A DNA stretch of 64,000 nucleotides. Origin: Campylobacter peloridis LMG 23910 (lineage in GTDB: Bacteria; Campylobacterota; Campylobacteria; Campylobacterales; Campylobacteraceae). Under the pieces are notes generated by a model. It was not told where the DNA came from and did not search any database. It was given only the letters and a program-made list of their open reading frames with translations. Shown here in pieces: positions 9,047 to 16,505 of this stretch. Location: the NCBI RefSeq assembly GCF_000816785.1, contig NZ_CP007766.1, positions 806,001 through 870,000 on the forward strand, read 5' to 3'. How positions within the stretch are numbered: position 1 is the stretch's first letter; each line of letters opens with the position of its first letter. Made by a program: the position numbers and the translations under genes.

Positions 9047-9415
9047 TTTCTACTATTTATTCTTAAAATATAAAATAAAATTTAGCTGAATTAAAAAATA
9101 TATGATTTTGTATTTTTCTTTCTATGCATAATATATTATATTTTTTTTCAAAAAATTATACTAATTTTTTTATGGATAAATTATATTAATACAAAAAATA
9201 AAATGCATTAAATACCTAAAAATAGAGCATTATAAACTATATTAGATAATAGAATTATTTATAGATATAATAGTTTGAAAATTATAGTTTTCAATACAAA
9301 ATATGTATAATTTAAAGTTTTAATCATTTATCATATAATTTTACATATAAATTAAGTTTTATTTAAAATATTTTTAATAAGAATATTTAAAATTAAAGTG
9401 TATGCTTTAGAGGTT
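9047..9415. other. AT-rich gene-free region around the terminus site
   Basis: About 370 bases with no supportable gene on either strand; the sequence is almost entirely A and T, well above its neighbours. It contains the Xer-type site described separately and a weak inverted repeat AAATATT...AATATTT near 9367-9389 that may end the - strand gene at 9416. No recognisable gene remnant could be read. Confidence 0.7.
9271..9298. other. Candidate difH chromosome dimer-resolution site
   Basis: A 28-bp element with the architecture of a Xer recombination site: 11-bp arms (TAGTTTGAAAA and TTTTCAATACA) around a 6-bp centre TTATAG. The inner 7 bp of the arms (TTGAAAA / TTTTCAA) are a perfect inverted repeat. 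On the - strand the core reads GAAAA-CTATAA-TTTTC, the same core I recall from the streptococcal site used by the single recombinase XerS. It lies in an AT-rich gap 1.1 kb before xerH. Function is inferred from sequence and position. Confidence 0.7.
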
Positions 9416-9619
9416 TTATTTTGATTTTTGGATTAATCTTGAAAGTTGTTTTGCTAAAATTATGGCACTATTTTCATTTTTAGATAATTTTTTTATATTT
9501 TCTTTAAATTCAAAGAGTCTTTTTTCTTGTGTAATATCATTATTTTTTATAAAATCATTTTGTTTTAAATTGTTATTTTGTTTTGTTGTTTTTTGTGTGT
9601 TTTTCTTTTTAAAAAACAT
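9416..9619 (-). CDS. Small Lys/Asn-rich hypothetical protein
   Basis: A 67-residue protein that I do not recognise. The start at 9619 is chosen because AAGGTGG sits eight bases before it, and a TATAAT box occurs further upstream; an ATG 12 bases earlier would overlap that ribosome binding site. The N-terminal half is Lys/Asn/Gln-rich and disordered-looking (starting MFFKKKN), the C-terminal half is a probable amphipathic helix. No cysteine, signal peptide or membrane segment. It sits beside the candidate dif site. Real gene likely but unproven. Confidence 0.55.
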   Translation of the reverse strand: MFFKKKNTQKTTKQNNNLKQNDFIKNNDITQEKRLFEFKENIKKLSKNENSAIILAKQLSRLIQKSK

Positions 9620-9720
9620 ATTATATTCCACCTTATTTTTGTTTTTATTATTATATCTAGATATTTTTAAGTAAGATTTTTTTATAATTTTTATATTAAT
9701 ATTACTAAAAAAGGTAAAAA

Positions 9721-10398
9721 ATGAAAACCATAGGTTTAATCGGTGGTATGAGCTATGAAAGCACGCTTAGTTATTATGAAATTATCAATAAAATAACAAA
9801 TGAAAAACTAGGAAAATTGCATAGTGCTAAGATAATTTTATCTAGTGTGGATTTTGAAGAGATAGAAGAATGCCAACGCAAGAATGATTGGCAAAAAGCA
9901 AGTTTGATTTTAACACACCATGCCCTACTTTTAGAAAAATGCGGAGTTGATTTTATATTAATTTGCACTAATACTATGCATAAATGCTATGATGTGATTG
10001 CAAAAAGCATTAAAACCCCTATTTTGCATATAACCAAGGCTATGCTTTTAGAGCTTCAAAGCCAAAACATCGACAAAGTCCTTTTATTAGGAACAAAATA
10101 CACTATGGTTGAAAATTTTTATAAGCAACTTTTACTTGATTCAAAAATTGAAGTTTTCATCCCTAGGAATGATGATATATTAAAAGTCAATGATATTATT
10201 TTTAATGAGCTTTGCAAAGGCATTGTAAAAGAAAACTCAAAACAATATTTTAATGATTTAATCGCCCAATTTTCACAAGTTCAAGGTGTGATTTTAGGAT
10301 GTACTGAACTTGGTTTGATTATCAAAGAAAATTCTAAAAAGCTATTTGATAGTGCTTATATTCATGCAAAAATGGCGGCTTTAAAAGCTTTGGAGTAG
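9721..10398 (+). CDS. Aspartate/glutamate racemase family protein
   Basis: A 225-residue cytoplasmic protein of the Asp/Glu racemase superfamily. GLIGGMSYEST at 5-15 and the two cysteines of the acid-base pair, Cys82 (ICTNTMH) and Cys194 (GCTELG), are those used for PLP-independent racemisation. It resembles YgeA/aspartate-racemase proteins more than MurI, so the substrate is probably aspartate or a related amino acid; not decided by sequence. AAAGG precedes the ATG. xerH begins 3 bases after it, so they are probably co-transcribed. Confidence 0.85.
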   Translation: MKTIGLIGGMSYESTLSYYEIINKITNEKLGKLHSAKIILSSVDFEEIEECQRKNDWQKASLILTHHALLLEKCGVDFILICTNTMHKCYDVIAKSIKTPILHITKAMLLELQSQNIDKVLLLGTKYTMVENFYKQLLLDSKIEVFIPRNDDILKVNDIIFNELCKGIVKENSKQYFNDLIAQFSQVQGVILGCTELGLIIKENSKKLFDSAYIHAKMAALKALE

Positions 10399-10401
10399 AT
10401 A

Positions 10402-11469
10402 ATGAAATACCCTTTAGATTGTGAAGAAAATTTTGAAAAATCATTATTATTTTGGCTTTGTAAATATGTGAAATTTAAACTTAATTCTTTATCTAATAAA
10501 GAATTAAAAGATCCACAAAGCCTAGCTAGTGTAAATTTTGCCCTTACAAAAGGGGCTAAAAATATACAAGAGCTTGATGCTTTAGTTAAAAAGGCTAGAA
10601 ATGCAGGACTTAGCGGGGTAAATACATATTTTAATCCTTTGAAAAAAATATATGAGTATTTGCTTTTTTACAAGCTTCATTCTTTAAAACAAGTGGATGA
10701 GGAATTATTGGTTGAAATTTTAGCAAGTTCTACTGCTTCTTTATCTGATGCTAGTAAAAAAAATTATCGTATCGCTGTTATAAATTTTTTTGACTTTTTA
10801 GACAAACAAAATGAAGAAGAACAAAAAGCACATATTTTTGATATAAGTCTTAAAAATTGGGGTGGTATTAGTGGTAGCAAGGGTATTAAATTGCCTGAAT
10901 ATATGAATGAAGATGAGATTAAAAGATTTTTAAATGCTATAGATGAAGTGGATTTTAAAAACAACACTATAAGAAACAGACTTATTTTAAAAATCATTAT
11001 TTTTACAGGTATTCGCGTGAGTGAAGCTATTAATATAAAATTAAAAGATATTAGCGAAGAAAGCGATCTTTATATCATACGCATTAGAGGCAAAGGCAAT
11101 AAATACCGCGTTGTGATGATTAAAAAAGATTTAATAAAAGATCTATTAGATAATGTAAAAATCAATTATCTAAGCAATGAAGCCTTGCTTTTTGTCAATA
11201 AAAAAGGCACCGCCCTAACCCAAGCTTATATCTCGCGTATAGTAGAACAAATTTTATTTAAAGCAGGAATTCGCAAGCAAAAAAATGGAGCTCATATGCT
11301 AAGACATACTTTTGCCACCCTACTTTATAAAAAACAAAAAGATTTGGTTTTGGTTCAAGAAGCATTAGGCCATGCAAGTTTAAACACTTCAAGAATTTAT
11401 ACTCATTTTGATAATGAAAAGCTAAAACTAGCTGCAGAAGTAGCCAAAAAACTTCACGATAGAACATAA
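10402..11469 (+). CDS. xerH: Tyrosine recombinase XerH
   Basis: The single Xer recombinase of epsilonproteobacteria, which resolves chromosome dimers at difH at the terminus. The 355 residues comprise an N-terminal SAM-like core-binding domain and a C-terminal catalytic domain with Arg205 (TGIRVSE), the RGKGNKYR lysine region, HMLR at 298-301, His324 (LGHA) and nucleophile Tyr333 (RIYTHF). It is longer than XerC/XerD (about 300) as expected for XerH. A candidate site lies 1.1 kb upstream. No second Xer gene is seen here. Confidence 0.92.
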   Translation: MKYPLDCEENFEKSLLFWLCKYVKFKLNSLSNKELKDPQSLASVNFALTKGAKNIQELDALVKKARNAGLSGVNTYFNPLKKIYEYLLFYKLHSLKQVDEELLVEILASSTASLSDASKKNYRIAVINFFDFLDKQNEEEQKAHIFDISLKNWGGISGSKGIKLPEYMNEDEIKRFLNAIDEVDFKNNTIRNRLILKIIIFTGIRVSEAINIKLKDISEESDLYIIRIRGKGNKYRVVMIKKDLIKDLLDNVKINYLSNEALLFVNKKGTALTQAYISRIVEQILFKAGIRKQKNGAHMLRHTFATLLYKKQKDLVLVQEALGHASLNTSRIYTHFDNEKLKLAAEVAKKLHDRT

Positions 11470-11480
11470 TTTTATAAAAT

Positions 11481-11516
11481 ACATGATATATCTTTATAAA
11501 AAAAGATGTATCATGT
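11481..11516. repeat. 36-bp hairpin between xerH and a convergent gene
   Basis: Arms of 15 bases (11481-11495 and 11502-11516; outer sequence ACATGATA / TATCATGT) pair completely with one G-U, around a 6-base centre. It lies 11 bases after the xerH stop and between convergent genes, so the simplest reading is a bidirectional terminator, but neither side has a clean U-tract. The 15-6-15 geometry also resembles a recombinase or regulator site. Confidence 0.5.
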
Positions 11517-11526
11517 AAATAAATGA

Positions 11527-11589
11527 TTATGCTAGTAAAATTAAGCCTGATATTGCAAATATTATAATAATCTTAGTATTTTCTAGCAT
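11527..11589 (-). CDS. Possible 20-residue membrane peptide
   Basis: An ATG inside the last codons of the DMT transporter gene opens a 20-codon frame in a different phase, ending in TAA. The peptide (MLENTKIIII...GLILLA) is one hydrophobic helix after a short charged start, like known small membrane proteins. The 17-base overlap would allow translational coupling to the transporter. No clear ribosome binding site is seen, so this is tentative. Confidence 0.3.
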   Translation of the reverse strand: MLENTKIIIIFAISGLILLA

Positions 11590-12430
11590 TTAAAAACACA
11601 CTAAGAATGATTAAAGCAAAAGCTAAAAGATCAACTAGGCTATAAAAAGTTCCTAAAAATAAAAAACTCATAAACGCAGCAGCCACAGGTTCTATACAAG
11701 CTATCATACTAGCTCTTAAAGGCCCTATTAGTTCAACTCCTTTTAAATATAAGCCAAAAGCTCCTATAGTGCCTATAAATATAATCCCACCCATAGCCAA
11801 AAATGAATTTAAAGAAAAATCATATTTTGGGATATTTCCTTGCAATAATACAAAAAGCAAAAAAGAAGCGATTAAGCTAGCTAATCCCATGATTAAAAAC
11901 AAACCATATTTTAATATAATAGCCCTAGCACTTAAAGAGTAAAAAACCACCCCAAAAGCACTTGCAATAGCCCATAAAATTCCTATGATATTGAAATTTA
12001 ACTGCGTGATATCACCCCCACTAAGCAATAAAAATAAAGCAAAAATAATCAAAAAAAGTGCTAAAAGCTCTATTGCTTTTGCTTTTCTTTTTTCTAAAAA
12101 ACACACATATAGCATTACAATAAGCGGTGCGCTATATTGAATCATAGTAGCAGTTCCTGCATCAGTATAAAAAATAGCTTTAAAATACCCATATTGGGTT
12201 ATAATCAAACCAAAAAATGCAAAAATTAAAAGTGAAGAAAATTCCTTTTTATCTATAAATAATTTAAATTTTATATTTTTTAAATTTATTAACAATAAAA
12301 TTAAGCCAGTAAAAAACAATCTATAAAAACTCACCCATTCTACTGCAAAATCTTTTTCAAATAAATACTCAGCCAAAACTCCGCTAATAGCCCAAAATAT
12401 CCCGCCAAGTATGACAAAAAATACTCCCAA
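11573..12430 (-). CDS. DMT superfamily (EamA) transporter
   Basis: A 285-residue inner-membrane protein with ten hydrophobic segments in two five-helix EamA repeats, a family that moves amino acids, nucleotides or other small metabolites, often outward. The start is a TTG preceded by AAAGGA seven bases upstream; no in-frame ATG lies near, and starting later would cut the first helix (GGIFWAISG). It is divergent from murA and convergent with xerH. The C. jejuni counterpart occupies the same place next to murA as I recall. Substrate unknown. Confidence 0.85.
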   Translation of the reverse strand: MGVFFVILGGIFWAISGVLAEYLFEKDFAVEWVSFYRLFFTGLILLLINLKNIKFKLFIDKKEFSSLLIFAFFGLIITQYGYFKAIFYTDAGTATMIQYSAPLIVMLYVCFLEKRKAKAIELLALFLIIFALFLLLSGGDITQLNFNIIGILWAIASAFGVVFYSLSARAIILKYGLFLIMGLASLIASFLLFVLLQGNIPKYDFSLNSFLAMGGIIFIGTIGAFGLYLKGVELIGPLRASMIACIEPVAAAFMSFLFLGTFYSLVDLLAFALIILSVFLNARKY

Positions 12431-12513
12431 AGAACTATCCTTTAACCATATATAATGTTTAATTTTATATAATGATGCAATTATACATTTTTTGTAGTAT
12501 TTTAAGGAAAATT

Positions 12514-13770
12514 ATGACTTATTTAGAGATTGATGGAGTTACAAATTTAAGCGGAGAAGTGATTATAAGCGGTGCAAAAAATGCAGCACTTCCTTTGATA
12601 GCTTCAAGTATTTTAGCTAAGAATGAAGTGCAAATTTCAAATTTGCCCAATGTAGCAGATATTTGCACCCTACTTTCTTTGCTTGAAAATTTAGGTGCAA
12701 GTTATACTTTTAAAGATAATTTTGCAAAAATAAATACAAATAACTTAAAAAAAACCATAGCAAAATACGACATCGTGCGTAAAATGCGTGCTTCTATACT
12801 TACTTTAGGGCCTTTGCTAGCTAGATTTGGAAATTGTGAGGTTTCTTTACCAGGAGGTTGTGCTATAGGACAACGCCCTATTGATTTACACCTTTTGGCT
12901 TTAGAAAAAATGGGAGCTAGTATTGAAATAAAACAAGGTTATGTTGTAGCTAGCAAAAAGCTTAAGGGTGCTGATGTGATGTTTGATAAAATCACTGTTA
13001 CAGGTAGTGAAAATATCATCATGGCAGCAGCCCTAGCTCATGGAAAAACTAGGCTTTTAAATGTTGCTAAAGAGCCTGAAGTGGTGCAACTTTGTGAGGT
13101 TTTAGCTAAAGCAGGACTTGATATAAAAGGCATAGGATCTTCTGAGCTTGAAATTTATGGCACAAGTGGGGAGCTTTTAGAATTTAAACCTTTTGAAATC
13201 ATTCCTGATCGTATTGAAGCAGGAACTTATTTGTGTGCAGGAGCTATCACTAACTCAAAAATCACTCTAAAAAAAGTCAATGCCACTCATCTTAGTGCAG
13301 TTTTAGCAAAGCTAGAGCAAATGGGATTTAGCTTTGATATTGATGAAAATAGCATTAGTATTAATCCTGCTAAAGAGATTAAACCCGTTGAAATTTTAAC
13401 TAGTGAATATCCAGGTTTTCCAACGGATATGCAAGCACAATTTATGGCTTTGGCTTTAAAAGCAAATGGAACAAGCATTATTGATGAAAGATTGTTTGAA
13501 AATCGCTTTATGCATGTGAGTGAGCTTTTGAGAATGGGAGCTGATATAAGATTAAATGGGCATATTGCTACTATAAATGGCACTAAAGAGCTTTTTGGAG
13601 CTGATGTTATGGCTACTGATTTGCGTGCATCTTCAGCTTTGATTTTGGCGGCTTTAGCAGCCAAAGGAACTAGCAAAATTCATAGAATTTATCATCTTGA
13701 TAGAGGTTATGAAAATTTAGAAGAAAAATTTAAAAAGCTAGGAGCTAGTATAAGAAGGCTTGAAGAATGA
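12514..13770 (+). CDS. murA: UDP-N-acetylglucosamine 1-carboxyvinyltransferase
   Basis: First committed step of peptidoglycan synthesis: transfers enolpyruvate from PEP to UDP-GlcNAc. The 418-residue form starting MTYLEIDG is chosen because TTAAGGAAA lies just before it; an upstream ATG would add 14 non-conserved residues. The catalytic loop GGCAIGQRP carries Cys116, the residue attacked by fosfomycin in other bacteria. The stop overlaps the start of moeA by 4 bases. Confidence 0.96.
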   Translation: MTYLEIDGVTNLSGEVIISGAKNAALPLIASSILAKNEVQISNLPNVADICTLLSLLENLGASYTFKDNFAKINTNNLKKTIAKYDIVRKMRASILTLGPLLARFGNCEVSLPGGCAIGQRPIDLHLLALEKMGASIEIKQGYVVASKKLKGADVMFDKITVTGSENIIMAAALAHGKTRLLNVAKEPEVVQLCEVLAKAGLDIKGIGSSELEIYGTSGELLEFKPFEIIPDRIEAGTYLCAGAITNSKITLKKVNATHLSAVLAKLEQMGFSFDIDENSISINPAKEIKPVEILTSEYPGFPTDMQAQFMALALKANGTSIIDERLFENRFMHVSELLRMGADIRLNGHIATINGTKELFGADVMATDLRASSALILAALAAKGTSKIHRIYHLDRGYENLEEKFKKLGASIRRLEE

Positions 13771-14927
13771 GAGATATTTTTGCTACTTTAGAATTTTTAA
13801 AAACACAAATTAAAGCAAGAAATGAATTTCAAAAAGTAAATTTAACACAGGCTTTGGGGTGTATTTTATATGAGGATGTATTTGTTAAAAAAGATTTACC
13901 CGCATTTAACAATTCTGCTTTAGATGGCTATGCATTAAATTATACACATAAAAATAAATTACTAGAGATAAAAGGAAGTATTTTAGCAGGTGATAAAAAT
14001 GATTATATTATAGAAAAAAATGAGTGCTATAAAATCATGACAGGAGCTAAAATTCCTCAAAATGCCAATACCATTTTAATGTTTGAAGAAGCTTTGCTTG
14101 AAGATGAAAAGCTCAATGCCAAAAATGCTAAAGAAAACAATGCCATCCGCTTTAAAGGTGAGGAAGTAAAGCTTGGGGAGCTTTTATTTAAAAAGGGAGA
14201 AAAAATCACCTCAGGTATGATAGCCATGCTTGCTGCTCAAGGAATTTATGAGTTAAATGTTGTTAAAAAATTGCGTGTTGGAATTTTTTCAAGTGGAGAT
14301 GAGCTTGTAGAACCTTGGGAAAATGCAGATGAATATAGTATATATAATGCTAATGCATTTGGAATTTATGCTATTTTACAAGATTGTGCTAAAGTAGAGT
14401 ATTTAGGACTTTTAAAAGATGATTTAAGCGTTTATAAAAAGCTTTTAGATAACCAAGAATTTGATATGCTTATAAGTAGTGGTGGGGCTAGCGTTGGTGA
14501 GGCTGATTTTGCAATGCAAGCTTTAATAGAATGCGGTTTTAATCCTATTTTTGAAAAAGTCAATGCTAAACTTTGTAAGCATGTAAAACTTTTTAGTAAA
14601 AATGATATGCTTTTTTTAGCCTTACCGGGAAACCCTTTAGCTTCTTTAATTTCAACACATATTTTTGCAAAAAATATACTTAATTTACTCTATGGTGTAG
14701 ATCTTTTAGAATTTAATAAAGCAAAATTAACAAATGAATTAAAATTTAAAGGCCAAAGAAATGATTTTGTCTTTGGGGAATTGATTGATGGATATTTTAA
14801 ACCAAGTGAAGTTAAATTTGGCTCGGGTATGATAAAACCTTTATGTGAAAATACACATATTTGTATCACCAAAATTGATGATACAAAACTAGCAAAAGAT
14901 CAAGAAGTTAAAGTTTTAAAAATTTAA
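13767..14927 (+). CDS. moeA: Molybdopterin molybdenumtransferase MoeA
   Basis: Inserts molybdate into adenylated molybdopterin to finish molybdenum cofactor, needed by formate dehydrogenase, nitrate reductase and related respiratory enzymes of Campylobacter. The 386 residues show the MoeA N-terminal NSALDGYAL motif, the MoCF-biosynthesis domain with [11 protein letters not shown], and LPGNPLASL near the C-terminal domain. The start overlaps the murA stop (ATGA), so translation is likely coupled. Confidence 0.94.
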   Translation: MRDIFATLEFLKTQIKARNEFQKVNLTQALGCILYEDVFVKKDLPAFNNSALDGYALNYTHKNKLLEIKGSILAGDKNDYIIEKNECYKIMTGAKIPQNANTILMFEEALLEDEKLNAKNAKENNAIRFKGEEVKLGELLFKKGEKITSGMIAMLAAQGIYELNVVKKLRVGIFSSGDELVEPWENADEYSIYNANAFGIYAILQDCAKVEYLGLLKDDLSVYKKLLDNQEFDMLISSGGASVGEADFAMQALIECGFNPIFEKVNAKLCKHVKLFSKNDMLFLALPGNPLASLISTHIFAKNILNLLYGVDLLEFNKAKLTNELKFKGQRNDFVFGELIDGYFKPSEVKFGSGMIKPLCENTHICITKIDDTKLAKDQEVKVLKI

Positions 14928-14959
14928 TAGGCTATTGCACTACCCTATTTTAAATGAGA

Positions 14960-15256
14960 TTAACTTCTTGCTTTATCTAGAGTTTTAAAAAGATTATTTA
15001 AAATATTTTCTTCATTTTTTTGGTATTTGCTTTGGCGTAATTTCTCCCAAGCATATATACTAAAATCTTTTGAAATTTCTCCTATGTTTAAATCTGTGTT
15101 GCTAAAAGCATTATCGCTTTCTTTTTTATATTCTTTTTCTTCTTTATTTTTTAAAGCATTTAAGGTAGCTTGAAACTCATCTGAAGAGGTGTTTTTTTCT
15201 TTAATTTTTGTTATATTGTTTAAAGCTAGTGGGCTATTTTTTTCATTTACTTGCAT
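14960..15256 (-). CDS. Cysteine-free 98-residue protein, probable sigma-54 target
   Basis: I do not recognise the family. The 98-residue protein lacks cysteine, signal peptide and membrane segments, is rich in Lys, Glu, Asn and Ser, and ends in a helical stretch (ILNNLFKTLDKARS). A perfect sigma-54 -24/-12 element lies about 30-45 bases upstream and AAAGGAG precedes the ATG, so expression with middle-class flagellar genes is likely. These traits fit the flagellum-exported Fed/Cia-type proteins of Campylobacter, but secretion is inference. It may be a structural flagellar component instead. Confidence 0.7.
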   Translation of the reverse strand: MQVNEKNSPLALNNITKIKEKNTSSDEFQATLNALKNKEEKEYKKESDNAFSNTDLNIGEISKDFSIYAWEKLRQSKYQKNEENILNNLFKTLDKARS

Positions 15257-15286
15257 GAAAACTCCTTTTGTTTTTTAATAATACAA

Positions 15287-15300
15287 GCAAAAAATATTCC
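15287..15300 (-). promoter_or_regulatory. Sigma-54 promoter of the 98-residue gene
   Basis: On the - strand the element reads GGAATATTTTTTGC followed by TTG: GG and GC are separated by exactly ten bases as sigma-54 requires, and the sequence agrees with the Campylobacter form GGAA...TTGCTT. A start about 12 bases downstream gives a leader near 19 bases ending in AAAGGAG. Confidence 0.8.
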
Positions 15301-15311
15301 TTTTTATATAC

Positions 15312-15340
15312 TTGACTTTGATATAAACTTTTGTTAAAAT
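15312..15340 (+). promoter_or_regulatory. Promoter of tRNA-Gly
   Basis: TTGACT at 15312-15317 and TAAAAT at 15335-15340 are 17 bases apart, a near-consensus sigma-70 promoter with a -35 box, which is unusual for Campylobacter mRNAs but expected for a strong stable-RNA promoter. The tRNA begins 17 bases after the -10. Confidence 0.7.
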
Positions 15341-15356
15341 CATGCCCTATTTTCAA

Positions 15357-15431
15357 GCGGGAATAGCTCAGGGGTAGAGCACAACCTTGCCAAGGTTGGG
15401 GTCGCGAGTTCGAATCTCGTTTCCCGCTCCA
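15357..15431 (+). tRNA. tRNA-Gly (anticodon GCC)
   Basis: A complete cloverleaf: acceptor arms GCGGGAA and TTCCCGC, D arm GCTC...GAGC, anticodon stem CAACC/GGTTG with loop TTGCCAA (anticodon GCC), T arm with TTCGAAT loop, discriminator T and an encoded CCA. Length 75 with the CCA. It sits alone between two divergent-to-convergent flagellar-type genes. Confidence 0.96.
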
Positions 15432-15503
15432 TTTGTTTATGCATTAAAACTAATTATCTTAATATCTTTATTTTATTTATTGATTAAATTAAACAAAAAT
15501 AAC

Positions 15504-16190
15504 TCAAGTTTTAATATCAATAATCTTTGGAGTAGTATCTTGAGAAAGAAACTGATTAAATTCTTCTATATTTTCATAATTAAATTTCATACCAAAAAGA
15601 AGTTCTAATTCTTTACTTGTGCTAAATTTATCTTCTAATAGTTTGTTTACAAGCTCACTTTTTGTATTATCATCTTTATAAGTTTCTTTGTTTTTACTTT
15701 CTGCTTGTATGGGTTTGAAAGTTTTTTCTATATCTTTTTCTGAAGTTTCTTGAGACTCATTAATCTTTTTACTAAAATCAACAAAGTATGTATTTTGAAG
15801 CTCAAGGTATTTTTCTTTAAGCTCATCTATGCTTTTGCTTGTGTGAAAAATTTTAACATAAGCTTCATCATAATTTACTCCATTTATGCTCAGCCAACGA
15901 GGCGATTTGGCATTTTCACCTATCCATTTGAATAAATCTTTAACTTCTGATTTTGATAATTCATTTTTTCTAAGCTTATCTTCTATTGAACCTTCGATTA
16001 ATTCTATTTTATCGCTAAATTTTTTAGAAATTTTATACAAATATATTAAATCATTACCTAGTTTTTCTTTTTGTTTTTTTGTGAGTTCAGGATTTTTATT
16101 TTCTGCAATTTCATTTTTTATTTTATTAAGTGTTTCTAATGGATTTTTCCCAAAATATTCATTAAAAGAGCTTAATGGAAATACTATCAT
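15504..16190 (-). CDS. Cysteine-free 228-residue protein, probable sigma-28 target
   Basis: Family not recognised. The 228-residue protein has no cysteine, no signal peptide and no membrane segment. It is highly charged and mostly helical, with one compact aromatic patch (SPRWLSINGVNYDEAY, about residues 95-110) and a disordered Glu/Lys/Ser-rich linker near 145-180. AAAGG precedes the ATG and a sigma-28 type promoter lies just upstream. The combination suggests a late flagellar-class, possibly flagellum-exported, protein; this is inference. It lies between tRNA-Gly and a broken peptidase gene. Confidence 0.7.
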   Translation of the reverse strand: MIVFPLSSFNEYFGKNPLETLNKIKNEIAENKNPELTKKQKEKLGNDLIYLYKISKKFSDKIELIEGSIEDKLRKNELSKSEVKDLFKWIGENAKSPRWLSINGVNYDEAYVKIFHTSKSIDELKEKYLELQNTYFVDFSKKINESQETSEKDIEKTFKPIQAESKNKETYKDDNTKSELVNKLLEDKFSTSKELELLFGMKFNYENIEEFNQFLSQDTTPKIIDIKT

Positions 16191-16209
16191 TTAATGCCTT
16201 TGAGTTTAA

Positions 16210-16501
16210 ATTGTTTATTATATCGACTATTTTTATATAAAATTTATTCCAATTGCTTATATAAAACCCACGCTTTCCACATTTTGTGGTAATTATTAAT
16301 TATAAAGGGGGTTATTTACAAGTATTTGATCCAAGCTATGGAGAGTATATAAGTTCTAAAAGAGAATTTTTTAGCATTTGGGATAGATATAATAAAGGTG
16401 GATATGCTTTAATTGTAGCACCAAAAAAAGAATTGAAGAAATTTAAATTAAATATACCAAAACATTTATTTTTTGAAATAAAACCTTTTGGTATAAATTA
16501 A
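16210..16501 (+). pseudogene. C39-family peptidase remnant
   Basis: The C-terminal third of a C39-like (papain-type) peptidase. From 16265 one frame reads NPRFPHFVVIINYKGG..., where PHFVVI is the catalytic-histidine strand and FDPSYGEY the following loop that usually carries the Asp. The preceding AYI codons at 16255-16263 are in another frame; one extra A in the AAAA run explains the shift. The Cys-containing N-terminal part is absent and the frame closes upstream at 16207-16209. It cannot encode an active enzyme as it stands. Confidence 0.7.
16220..16246 (-). promoter_or_regulatory. Sigma-28 (FliA) promoter of the 228-residue gene
   Basis: On the - strand TAAA (16246-16243), a 17-base spacer and CGATAT (16225-16220) match the FliA spacing and the Campylobacter -10 form CGATWT. 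The predicted start is about 20 bases before the ATG. The promoter lies inside the decayed peptidase sequence. Confidence 0.65.
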
Positions 16502-16505
16502 AGGA

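Noticed and set aside
11481-11516. This hairpin as the dif site
   Set aside because: It is closer to xerH but lacks the GAAAA/TTTTC core, and a terminator between convergent genes is a simpler explanation; the element at 9271-9298 fits better.
13287-13676. 129-codon frame on the strand opposite murA
   Set aside because: It lies wholly inside murA, whose catalytic motifs and start are clear; it reflects codon composition.
15387-15608. Reading frame running through tRNA-Gly
   Set aside because: It starts inside the tRNA and crosses the 3' end of the opposite-strand gene; no independent support.
16262-16267. A-run in the C39 remnant as a phase-variation switch
   Set aside because: Only four A bases, and the upstream catalytic domain is missing, so no switch could restore an enzyme.
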